Below are positions 9,379 to 20,744 of a DNA stretch of 64,000 nucleotides, piece after piece (position 1 is the first letter of the stretch; each line of letters opens with the position of its first letter). Position numbers and translations under genes: made by a program. The notes beneath the pieces are model-generated. The model saw nothing but the letters and a program-made list of their open reading frames with translations, did not search any database and was not told where the DNA came from. Location: positions 1 through 64,000 of the forward strand of contig JAAEAF010001136.1 in the NCBI GenBank assembly GCA_011037195.1. The letters run 5' to 3'. Source of the stretch: Triatoma infestans (Eukaryota; Arthropoda; Insecta; Hemiptera; Reduviidae).

Positions 9379-11002
9379 GTGCGTTTCATAACTATAAAAC
9401 CAATTTTTTTTTTTTTAAATTTTTCGCTTAAAATTTTCTATAGTTTCCAAAGTGTACCTACAACCTGTACACAGAACGTTTCAACAGGTATTTGAAAAGA
9501 AAAAGTAATTGTGTCATTAACATATTACAGTTTATTATTTTTACAGTTGTTTTTTAAATAAAATGTAAAAAAAATAAAAAATTCACATGTTCCATAACTA
9601 TAGAACCAAAATAAAAATAAAAAATTTCATTATCAAAAAACTACTGGTTGTAACATCTGTACATTTTTAATAGTCAGTGGTTCCTCCCCTCTTCTCAGCA
9701 ACCTGGAAAAGCCTTCTTCCCATACTTGAAATTAAATTTTTTCTGACTTGGTCGGATATTTCGTTCCATGATTTGATTATGGCATTTTTTAAATCTTCCA
9801 CATTCCCGTATTGGTGGTTTTCGGCGTAAACCTTTCTTACAATGATACCCCATACATTTTCAATGGGATTAAGATCAGGAGAACAAGCAGGCCATTGAAG
9901 GAGAGGGATGTTATGAGATGTGAGCCATGTTTTGGTTGCTCGGCTAGTGTGAATAGCAGCGTTGTCTTGCTGGAATGTCCATTGCACGTGGTTATTTTGG
10001 TGAAGGAAAGGCAAAAAGTGGTTTTCAAGAACAGTGGTGTATTCTGCACTGTTCATTTTGGTGGAGGGAAATGCTAACTTTAGCATTTTCGTTGAACAAA
10101 AAGCTCCCCACACCATTACACTCCCTCCGCCAAAATTTCGCTTAGAAAATTTAACAGGGTTTTTTCTAAGATCTCTCCAATAATGCCTGTTGCCATCTGG
10201 ACCATCTAAATTAAATTTTTTTTCATCTGAAAAAATCACGGAATGCCAATCAGTGGAAATGTTGTGTCGCCCGAATTCCAATCTTGCTGCAATATGGCGA
10301 GGTTGAAGTTTTGGCGCTTTTCGCATTTTTTGACATTTAATAAATTTACTTCGTTTAAGAACACGGTACACGGTAGAGCGCGAAACGTTCAGATTAAGGT
10401 CAGAAATCATTTTGCTAATGCTTTTGACTGAATTGCTTGAATAATTAATAATTCGTCGTTCACAACGAAGTGAAAGTTTTTTTTTAGGCCCACCTTTTTT
10501 ATTTTTTCCATAATTCTGTTGGTTTGCCAAAAAGTTTCGCACCACATTATGGGACCTTTGCAGTCTCCTGGCGATTTCCCGAAGACATAATTTTTCTTCG
10601 GCAAAAGCCAAAATTTTACCTTTTTCTTCGTCTGTGAGTAGTTTACCTCGCGGCATCTTGCATGGAAAACAAAGAGACTAATGTTCAATAATCATTGCAT
10701 GGAAAACAAAAAGAGACTAAAGTTCAGTGTCTATTTATCGCAATAAGAGGATTAGAGTTTGTTTTTAAATGACAAGATTCCAAGCAGATATTGTTTACTC
10801 AATTGGTTTTATAGTTATGACACACTCACAAAATCAAGTTTATTAATGAAAAACATTTTAAAAAGCAAAAGTTCAATTAGAATGGATATTTTTTCTTTAT
10901 TTTACCTTTTTTTTTAAATTGCTTTGCGTGCAATTAATTCTACAATTCAAGGAACTCTTTTAAATTAAAAATTTCGAGTGGTTTTATAGGTATGAAACGC
11001 AC
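9379..11002 (-). mobile_element. Tc1-like DNA transposon, apparently intact, with IR/DR-type ends
   Basis: Outer inverted repeats: 9379-9402 (GTGCGTTTCATAACTATAAA then ACCA) and 10979-11002 on the other strand, one mismatch in 24. Inner copies of the same repeat lie at about 9587-9608 and 10804-10825, giving each end two repeats in the same direction, the IR/DR plan known from Sleeping Beauty-like Tc1 elements. About 1.62 kb in total, with one undamaged transposase gene on the minus strand. The right flank is TATATA and the left flank ATATATAAT, compatible with TA insertion although the left base pair is unclear. Confidence 0.88.
9667..10656 (-). CDS. Tc1-family transposase, 329 aa, DD34E, intact
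   Basis: Full-length frame from ATG at 10656. The N-terminal paired-type helix-turn-helix DNA-binding region is at residues about 5-55 (LREIARRLQRSHNVVRNFL) and a second at about 60-110 (SRSTVYRVLKRSKF), with a GGPKKKLS linker in the usual GRPR position. The catalytic triad is complete: Asp144 (FSDEKKF), Asp231 (FQQDNAAIHTS) and Glu266 (LNPIENVWG), 34 residues between the last two. A Gly-rich box (GGGSVMVWGAF) is present. Length is within the normal 330-345 range. It cuts and pastes the element at TA sites. No frameshift or stop seen, so the copy could be active. Confidence 0.95.
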   Translation of the reverse strand: MPRGKLLTDEEKGKILAFAEEKLCLREIARRLQRSHNVVRNFLANQQNYGKNKKGGPKKKLSLRCERRIINYSSNSVKSISKMISDLNLNVSRSTVYRVLKRSKFIKCQKMRKAPKLQPRHIAARLEFGRHNISTDWHSVIFSDEKKFNLDGPDGNRHYWRDLRKNPVKFSKRNFGGGSVMVWGAFCSTKMLKLAFPSTKMNSAEYTTVLENHFLPFLHQNNHVQWTFQQDNAAIHTSRATKTWLTSHNIPLLQWPACSPDLNPIENVWGIIVRKVYAENHQYGNVEDLKNAIIKSWNEISDQVRKNLISSMGRRLFQVAEKRGGTTDY

Positions 11003-11726
11003 TATATATATGAGGGGGGGATGTTTCAAATAAAAGTGATACGTTTTTACTTTTGCAGTGAGCGTTTCGAGTTTAAAGAAAATATTTATAGCCATTTCCA
11101 AGACGATTTCAAAAAATTCGAATAATCTGTTTTTGTAAATAGATTGTATTGAAATGCGACTTTAGAGGAAAATATAAACACTACTGCTTCCTCAGAATTT
11201 CTCAAAAAAATCATCCGAAGCAGTTGGGAAAATATATCAAATAACAGTAGAATGAGAAATTAAAAAAAAAAAACATTAAATAATTAAAAATAATTTTGAA
11301 ACGAAGACAATATTTTGTACTTTATCTTCATAATCGTAAAATAGGCAAACAATTTTTTAATTTCTCTTTTCTTGGTTAAGAGGAAGTATTGCGATCGTGT
11401 GAAGTTTTCGATGCAGAATTTTCACCGGATAAAATGTATGATACGAAAAAAAAAAATGTTTTGAGCAAATGATCTGCATGTATTTATGAATGTACGTATG
11501 TGTTAACAAAATATCTCAAAAACGAACAGTTTTAATAAATGAACAAAAATAATGCAGGAAACTCAAAATTTAGTATTCCATTTAAATATTACAACCGCAA
11601 CTAACATAAAGTTTCGTACAAATATCCTTAACCGAAAATGCGAATATACTAAATAATATTTCAGTTTTATACGATTTTCTCGAAAACGAATTAAGTGAAT
11701 TTTATCAAACTTTTTATGCTATCTAC
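11003..11726. repeat. Fragments of dispersed repeat family R (noncoding)
   Basis: Contains tttcaaataaaagtgatacg near 11027 and, inverted, aagaggaagtattgcgatcg near 11380. Both segments recur at about ten other places in the window (see the finding on family R). No coding sequence recognised. Confidence 0.5.
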
Positions 11727-11730
11727 GTGA

Positions 11731-12600
11731 GTCATTCAATAAGTAACGAGACAAATCGCTGTAGCTCAAAAACGATTTTTTTAATAAATACACAACTTTG
11801 GCTACTTTTCAACATTTATACATTGTCCCATCGTTTTTCTAATCGTAATTTATGTATGCCTCTAGTATAAAATTCTTTGGGTTCACCTAAAAGCCACTTT
11901 TGCACCTGATTTTTTAACTTCTTCATTGGAATGAAAATGTTGCCCACTTAGAGCCTCTTTTAGGGGCCAAAGCAAATTGAAGTTTGATGGGGCGACGTAG
12001 GGGGTGTAGGGGGGAAGTGAAAGGATTTGCCACCCCACTTTCTTTGTGGGCGTTCGTAAATTGTCTTGGCACCAGTTTTCTTGCACTGCAACTTATTCTG
12101 AATAATGTTATGACAGTTCCAACACTCGCGCGTACCTCTTCAGCTGTCAGTTCAACAGTAATACGCCTGTTGTCTGAATTAACGCGTTAAAGCGAGATTC
12201 GTAGAAGGAAGTTGCAAATTCAACCGGTCATCCACTTCCTTGCTCCTCTCAAACACTTACACGCCCAGTTTTAAACTGTTCTACCTATTTGTAAACGTTC
12301 GAACGGTTCAAACCATTATTCCCGTATACTTTCAACCTTCTTTCGTGGATTTCTCTACCGTTGATACCCTTTGCAACTAATAAAAATCTAATCACTGAGC
12401 GTTGTTCTTTCAAGATGCAATGATCGAACAGACTCGCCATTGTAAACTGAATACATTTGAAGTTATGCTTACCAAATACTCTCGAACAACTGATGAGAAA
12501 CTAAGTACAAGGATGCCAACTTAACACACTAAAAACTATTGTATTGATTAAACACAATATCCGTTTCTGAGCTATAGCGATTTGTCTCGTTAGTTATTAA
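11731..12600 (-). mobile_element. Mariner element remnant with terminal inverted repeats
   Basis: The left end has AAGTAACGAGACAAATCGCT (11741-11760). The right end has the inverse at about 12562-12595 (agcgatttgtctcgttagtt on the plus strand), about 30 bp of inverted repeat. On the minus strand the frame 12086-11883 reads LPPYTPYVAPSNFNLLWPLK followed by EALSGQHFHSNEEVK, the conserved C-terminal block of mariner transposases (PYSPDLAPSDY...). The element is only about 0.87 kb and the rest of the gene is missing or scrambled, so it is a defective copy. Confidence 0.75.
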
Positions 12601-13164
12601 AAAACCTTTCGTACATAGAAAAATATCTTGTACCTTTAATTTGAAACATTATGTCGCTAAAATTGTATTTTGTGTGTACCACATGAATACAATGTATGGT
12701 AGACCACCTACATTATATTAAGTTGTATTGGAATCATTAATAGAATTTCAAATTTGAAGAACAGCTTTCTAGATGTTTTAGAAATATTTTTCGAAAACGA
12801 CTAAAACGATTTCCTTTGAATTTAGAATAGCTAGCTATCTGCACAGATAAAAATAACCTATCGCTTTTATTATATGAATCATTTTTTCCCGGTAGATATT
12901 GCTGCAGAACTTTTTGGCATTAAATTTCACATATTATATGAGATTGATTCAAAGTTATTGGCACTTTTTTTTGAAATATTAAGTAATAATTTCTTTTCTA
13001 TCTAACTGCGTATGTATTTGTTCCCCTACCATCTCAGTATTTATTGTTGTTGTGGTTGGTTCCGCAGAGCTGGAAAGCATCAGAGAGATCTCCCGTAATA
13101 GCCTGCTTCTTTATGTGATCATCGACCGGTTATCAAAACAGTGTGATAATATCCTTAACTGTTA

Positions 13165-13660
13165 TCACACTGTTTTGATAGATAGATAGAATTTTTATTG
13201 ACAAGTTACTTACATATAATATATACAAACTTTTGAAACAGGAGTACAAATGCACATAGCATTACATCTTCCAGTAAGCTTAACTGTAGGCAAAGTTTAA
13301 TTAATTACAATTATCTAGAAAGAACCCAATGACTTTATGAAAAGTTAGCTTCTAAGGATCGCTATTCTAAGACCGTCGCTTGTGGCTATAATCAAGTGTC
13401 ATATGGTAACTGGCTAGGGATAGAGGGCTTTGGTGGACAGTGATGTTAGTCAGAAGTTTTGTTAGTCGGTTTTTGATGTAGCTAGTAATTGTGGATGTGT
13501 CAGTTAGTTCGTGAAGATGTGATATACGTGTGTAGCGGGGCATGTCAGTAGCAAAATGGAGGAATTTGTAATGGAATCGTTTAATTTGATTCCCGAAGTA
13601 GAAGATGTCTTGAAGAGGGCGGAAGTTAGTTTGAGATTTTGGAAGTTAGTGCTCGAATTA
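13165..13660 (-). mobile_element. Jockey-like LINE, 3' end fragment
   Basis: On the minus strand the sequence reads as a LINE C-terminus (a stretch like YTRISHLHELTDTSTI followed by IKNRLTKLLTNI) and then a stop. It runs out in an A-rich 3' tail, seen on the plus strand as gatagatagaatttttattg at about 13180-13200. This matches the thumb/C-terminal end of Jockey ORF2. 5'-truncated. Confidence 0.55.
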
Positions 13661-14146
13661 TTAATAAGGATAATTTATAAAAATAAACTGTATTTGAACA
13701 ATGATTTTTAACATAATAAATGGTAACTAATAACAACAAAATATTTAGAATTAAATAGAAGATAAATGTAACTAATAAATTAGAATGATAAAATAAACGA
13801 ACTAAGATGCACCACTAAAAGATAATAAGTTTAAATAAAACTGTATATGGACGCGTAAACTGCTGCTCGTATATTCGTATATGATATAATCATCCCCTCT
13901 TCCAATGGGGCGATTTTATATATTGGTGTTGGCCACACTTCACACCAATTCATCTGTCCTAGTGTGCGACCTTCATAGTCTGATGACCACCGATTTAGGT
14001 CAGTGGCCAGCCTTATCGGCGCTTGCTTTTGATGTAAGGGTATTTACCCTTGGTTTGTTTGTTTGGCTGTGGCCTTGTTTTGAAGTCAGTCAGTTGTAAA
14101 TTATTCTTTCTTTGTTGGATTTGACATTGCTATAACTTTGCCGATA

Positions 14147-14300
14147 TCAATGAATTTGCCATGTCATTACAAATTTATTTTGGATAATTTGGAGTTTGGG
14201 AAGGCTGCTCTTATATGTAAAGCTCCAAGCTGAACAGGCATAAGTGAGCATCGGACGGATTATAACATTATAGAGGATTAATTTTTTTTTGTGTGGACAA
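14147..14300 (-). mobile_element. Jockey-like LINE, small ORF2 fragment
   Basis: The minus-strand frame contains LILYNVIIRPMLTYACSAWS and LPKLQIIQNKF, the conserved post-RT block of Jockey-clade ORF2 (KLLIYKTLIRPVLTYAC... LQ..QNK). Only about 50 codons remain. Confidence 0.7.
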
Positions 14301-14410
14301 TTTACTGTTTTTTTTAAAAAAAAAAAAACATTCTGAATGATAGGCGAACATCCGAAACCTGTCGATGACCACAAAAAAGAAGCAGCAGGCTATCACGGAA
14401 AATATCTCTG

Positions 14411-15879
14411 ATCAAATAACATTTATGTTAGGATAAATAAACAAATATTAATGGTTTAAAGAATATTAATCAGTTTATATATAAAATTGTATTTAAAGTA
14501 CTAAGAGAAAGTTGGACAACTTTTCTCATCAGTTTTTTCATAAAAAAAAAAAATTCATTCAAGGAATATTGTTAACTTTTGACATAGTTATATTTAGAAA
14601 AATTTATTGCAGTCCACAATTTGTTGAGAGAAAAAAGAGAAATCTAATCCAAAGTTTCATATATATACTGTTTTTTTTTTTTTTCGGTTCTTTCTTTCGA
14701 GAATGAGTTTGCATAGCAGGGGGAAAAGAATGTCTCATTTACCCCATGGCGGAATTAATCTAAATTTATTGCTATCAACGCCCCCTCTTTTGTATAAAAT
14801 ATTATATAATCTTCTCTGTGAAAATGGTTTTAATTTCTTACCTTGTATAAATGTAAATTCTTATATATATATTATATTGAATATTAAATAGGAATTAATT
14901 TTGATTTTTTTTAAAAATTAAATTGTTAATCTGTGCTCAGTAATGTTTCTCTTCATGTTATAAATATTACTTCACCAGATATATATACTTGTTACAATGA
15001 AATACTAATTATTCAATTCCCCAAATTTTTTTTTTTAATTTTCCACATAGGATCAATATTAACTAGGAGAGTTTTCTTGCTGAAGAAAAAACTGTTTTTG
15101 ATGATTGTGGCAAGTTCAGCCATCCTCACCAATTTATCTTCTTTTATAATCTTCAATTAAACAAAAGTATTGATTTCAAAACAGTACGCTAGAAAGAAAA
15201 AAAAAAATCGTTTCTGATATCGGCCTGGTCCATTAAAGCATTTTCCTTTTATAAAATAAATGGACATTAGAATAGCATTCTTAGAATAAAATATTTGAAT
15301 TTTTAATATATTTTTATATTTAAAATGTTACAGAATTTCAATCTTCCTAATTTGCAACAAAAGATCATATTTGTAACAAAAAATAAATATATAAAAAAAA
15401 TTCATATAAATTCTCTTTAGACAGCCCAAACAATTTCTTTTCATTTTGCACTCTTTATTATAAACTCACTTATTCATAATTTACATAACTGTTTCATCAT
15501 GCAGCTCTTAGAAGTGTAAATTATTGTAAGGAAAATGTGAGTGTATAATATATTTTAAAGGTCAACGACGTGACCTGTACATAGAATTGGACTTGGAGAG
15601 CGTTAATTAAATACATTAAACCGCCGATTCTTACTGAAATGCATTCTGCAGTGCTCCTTCTTATTTATTACATTGTAAGAAAAAAGTGTTTAATTTCCCT
15701 GCAAGAAGTTTCTTCAGAAACATCTTTATCCAATGAACGTATTTTTAATATAATTTTAATATTATTTTGTATAATCACGTTATATGTTTTAAACTTTGGA
15801 ACTGACCTACAGTAGTAATCTCGAAAGCAGTTGAAATAATGGCTGTACTATTTTCAAAAAAAAATTAATTTCAGGCTGT
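14411..15879. other. AT-rich DNA without recognised features
   Basis: Short frames here (for example 14512-14706, 14703-14891, 14933-15160) show no family motif and are rich in AT-coded residues; I treat them as chance. Confidence 0.5.
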
Positions 15880-16095
15880 TCCTGCAAAATTTGTGGTTGT
15901 TAATATCAAATGTTGAAGAAAGAGGTGGCGAAAAGAGCTCGCCTTTGGAACCCGGGTCTGAGGCAGGCCAAGGTCTGCCCTGGAGGCTAGAACCAGGAAA
16001 GTTTGAAGACCTGCATCAGTTTGAGTAAGAACAAGATCCATATCCTTATGGGATTTCTTAAGGGGCACTGCAAACTCAGGGGACAATTGAGGAAG

Positions 16096-17089
16096 AGATT
16101 TGGGGGTACCAATGCGCTCGGACCATATAGAAAGGGTACAGAGAGTTTTTCTCAAGAAGTTGTTCAGGCTTCCTCGTAACACTCCAAATTATATGGTTTA
16201 TATTGAAACAAAGTGCACCCCAATTCATGCTTTCACATTCCTTCTTCACTTTAAATACATTCGGAGTGTCTTGGAACAACAAGAATTCCGTTTAACAAAG
16301 TTAATGGCCCAAGAAATAATAAGGAAGAAAATATCATGGTTTGAGGAATGGAATGTGTGGTCAGAAAAAATAAATTTTAATTTTTGCCTGGGCGTAAACG
16401 CACCGGATAAATGGAAAGAGTGTGAAGTTTCATTAAAAAAATGGTTAATAGACTTTTATTGTAAGGATCTAAAGAATAAGGCGTTAAAAGGTACATTTCA
16501 TGGTATTTATCGTCAGCTTTTCTTGGATGTTGATTACCCGGTGAAGGTGCTAAACACGGAGGATATAGGACTATTAATAAAAATTAGAGGAGAATTATTA
16601 AATTTAAATTATAAGCCTTATATACAGGATAAAATTTATTTATGTTCTCTTTGTAATAAAGTCGAAAATGAGGATGTGTTCCACTTTCTGGGACGTTGTC
16701 CTATATTTAAAGATAAAAGGTCCAAGTATTTCAAACAGGAATATTTGACAGATTTCCAGATGATAGAGCTCTTGAATGGAGGTGATTGGTTTAATTTAAT
16801 TAATTTTATAAAAGAAGCTTTATTTTTATAGAACATTCTAGTAGAAAATTTTAATTTTTAAAGCAGTCTGATTGAATTATGTATATCAATATTTATGTGA
16901 ACCCATTATAGTATTGTAGGTATAAACAAGATTATTAATTTTGAATATATTTAGGATTTTTGTTTATATTTATAATACCTGCACTCCTGGCAGACGGCCA
17001 AAGCCATGTCAGAATATGCTTATTATTGTATCATTGTTCTTTGTCTGTATTTTCAATATTTAATACAGCAATTATAATAATAAAAAAAA
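16096..17089 (+). mobile_element. 5'-truncated LINE related to the intact LINE at 41.8-47.0 kb, with TSD
   Basis: Flanked by AATTGAGGAAG at 16085-16095 and 17090-17100 (11-bp TSD). It contains the ORF2 C-terminus and a 3' UTR with the conserved hairpin at 16987-17012, and ends in an A-rich tail (attataataataaaaaaaaa). 994 bp, so most of ORF2 is missing. Inserted into the RNase H LINE, so younger than it. Confidence 0.88.
16100..16831 (+). CDS. LINE ORF2 C-terminal part, 243 aa, 5'-truncated
   Basis: Open from just inside the 5' junction to the stop at 16831. It aligns by eye along its whole length with residues about 810-1070 of the ORF2 at 43432-46644. Shared landmarks are RVFLKKLFRLPRNTPNYMVY (there CFIKKLFYLPQNTPNYFIY), KGTFHGIYRQL (RGTFHGLYSVL), IRGELLNLNYK (CRGELLNLNCK) and the terminal Cys/His cluster CSLCNKVENEDVFHFLGRCP. 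Clearly related but well diverged, so it belongs to a different subfamily. The first codons come from the truncation junction; the copy cannot make a working enzyme because endonuclease and RT domains are absent. Confidence 0.88.
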   Translation: MGVPMRSDHIERVQRVFLKKLFRLPRNTPNYMVYIETKCTPIHAFTFLLHFKYIRSVLEQQEFRLTKLMAQEIIRKKISWFEEWNVWSEKINFNFCLGVNAPDKWKECEVSLKKWLIDFYCKDLKNKALKGTFHGIYRQLFLDVDYPVKVLNTEDIGLLIKIRGELLNLNYKPYIQDKIYLCSLCNKVENEDVFHFLGRCPIFKDKRSKYFKQEYLTDFQMIELLNGGDWFNLINFIKEALFL

Positions 17090-17185
17090 AATTGAGGAAG
17101 GTGGACCTAGAAGATGATGGCACATGCACATTCTGTGGGGAGATGAGGAAACTCCGATACATCTCCTCACAGACTGCGATGCCGT

Positions 17186-17528
17186 TATAATGGTTGTAGG
17201 AGGAGATGTTGGTTGTGGATGTTGATAGATAAATAACACCTTAATATCGGTATAAGATATCTATAATTGATATATATGCATATGACTGACTGCCAAGGAC
17301 TGTATACTTAACACTACAAGAACAGAACAGACTGACTGACGTGGCTAAACGATGTGTACAATTCAAGTGTGAGACTGTGAACAGAATCTCGTTTTTGACT
17401 CTGTCTCTCGTATATATATCCAACTGGCCTCTCCTCTCCTCTCTCTCTCGAGGGGCTCTTTCTCTCTGATGCGTGGTGGGAGTTCACTCGCTAGTGTGGA
17501 TGAGTGGTGGGGGTTCACTACCCCTACA
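17186..17528. repeat. Solo LTR-like insertion with 4-bp TSD
   Basis: CCGT occurs at 17182-17185 and again at 17529-17532. Removing the 343 bp between restores the RNase H LINE sequence (gactgcgatgccgt joins catccaaaaaagatt; compare gactgcgatgctgccattcag at about 39640). The insert ends in CCTACA and starts TATAATGG (TGTAATGG with one change would give TG...CA ends). It has no coding capacity. Gypsy-type LTRs make 4-6 bp duplications, so a solo LTR is the best reading. Confidence 0.6.
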
Positions 17529-18460
17529 CCGTCATCCAAAAAAGATTTAATAGCCTGGGTTGTTACCAGATAGGGGAGGAGGAAATATCCATCCTAGAAC
17601 CCTCCAGAACTTGGGATTCCTTAGGGAGCTCAACCTGGAGAGGGTATTGTAGATGAGCAAGCTCATGTACGGCACCAGAGGAGGTATAATAGAACACCAA
17701 AATGGTCGCAATGCTGAACCCTCAAAAAAAAAATAAAATAAAATAAAATGTTAGATTTAAGGATATGGTTCAATGTTATTGTTGTTCTCTACTAGACTAT
17801 AATGTAATCATTCATTACTTTATGGCATGAGATACCCAAATATCGAGTTAAGAAACAAAATTTGATCGAATATCGTTGTATGGCCAATGTTTATTTGGTC
17901 TGGTAATACTCGGACAGTTTGGTGTGGATTTCTCTTTTTTTATTTGCTTCAAAATGTCGTCAACAACTATTGAAAACCTGCCAGATCGAGGTTAATTAAA
18001 ACCAATAAATCACCTAATCGAAACTTCATAAACCAATTGTGCCAACCACATTCACCACATTTTCAACAAAATGTATCACAAATGTTTTGTGCACAAGTTA
18101 CCACATTTACGCCCTTATTAATTTCGTAAAGTATAATCGAACAAAAACACAGTTTGTTGCTCTGAATTTTGGACTCGTTATTGAAGGTAAAGAAGATGCG
18201 ACTGAATTTTACACAGTAGATATCAAAGTCTGTGTCTTTCTTATCTTGGGATTGTTTTCTCATCAAATTCTAACGCTAAAAAATAACTCCATTCACTAAA
18301 AACTTCAAAATTTATAAAACGCAAAGACTTTCCCTGAATCTTTTGTCCTTCAAGACTTTGTGGATAAATATTGTCATCAATTGAAGATAAAAAAAAAAAA
18401 TCCTATAAAATCTAATCTTTATTTCCTCTATTTGGATATTGACAGAAAAACCGATACAAA

Positions 18461-19460
18461 GATTTGGTGAAAACCATTTGTCAAGTAGTGTACGGCTGTT
18501 TTTTATTTATTTTTTATTTATCACAATTTTCTCAATAAATGACGATCTATTTAAACTTCCTATTGCACATAAAAGAAACTTTTATTTGAAATATTTTATA
18601 GAGGAAATGAACTTTGCCAGATGAAATGTGGATGACAGACGATGTAGAGGATATAGCAAAAAAAAAAAAAAATAGAAGATTATCCATAAGGCATTACGTA
18701 CTGTAACAAAGAAAGTGGTAGGAGCGGTGTAGAGAAGATAAAGCCGTTGAAGTCAAGTACCAGGGAAAGGAAAACTTCCTACAATGACATTCTAGGCTGA
18801 AATATGAAGGTAATAATTGTTGGGTAAAGCTGCCAAGAAGTTATGCAGGTATAAGAAATGCTGAATGAGCAGATTGAGACATCTGATGATTTTAACTTAA
18901 TGCATGGTAGTCGTAGATTTTTTATATACTGGTGAACCAGTTTCGTAAAGATCAGTTCCCGGGTTTGGTGAAAATCATTTCTCAAGTAATGTACGGCTGT
19001 TTTTTTTATTTATTCATTTATCACAATTTCCTCAATAAATGACAATCTATTTAAACTTCCTATTGCACATAAAAGACATTTTTATTTGAAATATTTTATA
19101 GAGGAAATGAACTTTGCTGCATTTAAAGGAATTGTGGATGACAGAGGATGTAGAGGATATAGAAAAAATAAATAGAAGAATATTCATAAGGCATTGCGAA
19201 AAAAAGTGGTAGGAGCGGTGAAGAGAGGAGAAAGCCGTTGAAATCAAGTTGAAACCAGGCAAAGGAAAACTTCCTACAAAGACATTCTAAGCTGAAATAT
19301 GAAGGTAAGAATTGTTGTGAAAAGCTACCAAAAAGTTATACAGGGATAAGAAAACAAAAATGATGAATAAGCAGATCGAGGCATCTGATGATTTTAACTT
19401 AATGCATGGTAGTCGTAAATTTTTTATATACTGGTGAATTAATTTCTTAAAGGCTATCAG
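18461..19460. repeat. Tandem duplication, two units of about 500 bp
   Basis: Unit 1 (about 18461-18959) and unit 2 (about 18960-19460) match along their length. Examples are AGTGTACGGCTGTTTTTTAT / AATGTACGGCTGTTTTTTTT, ACTTCCTATTGCACATAAAA in both, and TTAATGCATGGTAGTCGTA in both. Small indels and about 10% substitutions separate them. No gene recognised in either unit; flanks to 20070 show nothing else. Confidence 0.8.
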
Positions 19461-20099
19461 TTTCCTGATTCCATGGATGCATAAATAAAGCTGGAGTAAA
19501 TAAATTAGCAGAGGTCTAAGAAATTTTGTATCGGTAGACTAATATTTTAAAAGGCTGCAAAATGTGACTAATGTTACCTACTATAAAAAAATTAAGTGAG
19601 GGTAAATGTGCACTACCTCCCACAACCACAGATGGACAAATCTACAAATAATGAATTTTAAAAATCAGTAATTTAAAATAAAAGTGATGCAATAACCAAA
19701 AATTAGGATTCAAATGCTTCCACGTTTTTCTATTAACGCAATTTACATAATCCTGTATTATCTATTTAATACAAGCAATACCCAATTTATTAATTTAACA
19801 TATATTACTGAAAATGTAACGAAAAATAGTAAGGTAAAGTGATTTTCAACAAATTCAGAATTTTGACAACATATTAGATTCATTTTTTAATATTATACAG
19901 GCGATAAAACCGTATAATATAAGGAAATGGCACTTTAGAGTAAAACACCATCGCCTCTCTCCTCAGCAATTTTTCCCGAAGAAATGTTTCAATCAAAAGT
20001 TGTAACTGTTTTTTTTATGATTAGTTTAAAGATAATCTTAGAGCCGGATTCGAGAAAATTGCAAAAACTGAAAAATCTACTCAGTAAAGTAAAGCCGAC

Positions 20100-20425
20100 C
20101 GATTTTTACCAAAACCTCATTGTAATAGCAAGAGAGCAATCAGCAACCAAAGAGAGCAAGAGAATCTCTCAACCACTCTCTCGGACTGGAGTGGGAGAAG
20201 CTGTATAAATATAGCGACGGACAGTCCATAAAGCACAGTGGAAATTAGTTCAGTACATCCAATCGCTACGTGTCATTCTCATACCACTCTACCTTAAACA
20301 TTCATCCATTGTAAAGTCCAGGCAGTCTGTGTTTATTTATTAATATATCAGTTAATCAAGTCTTCTTCTTAAATCATCAAACAAAACCAATTCTCTCCAT
20401 CCAACACATCCATTATACTCATCGT
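20100..20425. repeat. LTR-like or promoter-bearing segment
   Basis: A TATA box (GCTGTATAAATATAGCGACG) at about 20198-20217, a start-like TCAGTACATCC about 40 bp later, and a pyrimidine-rich downstream segment resemble the U3-R-U5 order of an insect LTR. No second copy or target duplication seen, so this is tentative. Confidence 0.3.
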
Positions 20426-20744
20426 CACATCCTCTGATGTTAACTTCAAATTGTCATTAACAATATTTGAAGGCCTGCTACCAGATCGAGGTTTGTCAGT
20501 AATGCAAAAAAAAAATCATCTAATCGAAACTTCATATTTTTCAACCATTTAAATCGCGTCAGGTTGGCTAATCTGTCCATTGTGAGTTTTGGATGACATG
20601 TCCGCAGATCGCCTTGACGGTTATCCCGAATTAGCGACATTAGATCTCACTTTAACGACAAGGATCCATTTTACCGATCATCAATTTTATACGAGGCAGC
20701 GTGTGGTAAACATGGCTGAATAGCCAAAAATCAAACAATTTTTT

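Larger units (their letters stand above)
13044..14410. repeat. Foldback family A, copy 3, interrupted by Jockey-like LINE fragments
   Basis: The left end at 13044-13150 (GGTTCCGCAGAGCTGGAAAG, then GACCGG) and the right end at about 14330-14410 (ATCCGAAACCTGTCGATGAC, then GGCTATCACGGAAAATATCT) are inverted copies of family A. The interior is filled by two minus-strand LINE fragments and AT-rich filler (about 13660-14140), so the foldback has been split by later insertions. Confidence 0.65.
15880..17755 (+). mobile_element. RNase H-bearing LINE, 3' fragment, split by a second LINE and a solo LTR
   Basis: 15900-16095 encodes a degraded post-RNase H region (FLKGHCKLRG, matching FLTGHCRLRG at about 39545). 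17101-17185 continues it (DGTCTFCGEMRKLRYISSQT), and 17529-17755 gives the 3' UTR, which matches 39655-39850 over its length and ends in A-rich repeats (aaaataaaataaaataaaat). The interruptions are a LINE at 16096-17089 (11-bp TSD) and an LTR at 17186-17528 (4-bp TSD). Confidence 0.8.

Noticed and set aside
13905..14099. 64-aa frame (MGRFYILVLATL...)
   Set aside because: No family motif; lies in filler inside an interrupted foldback.
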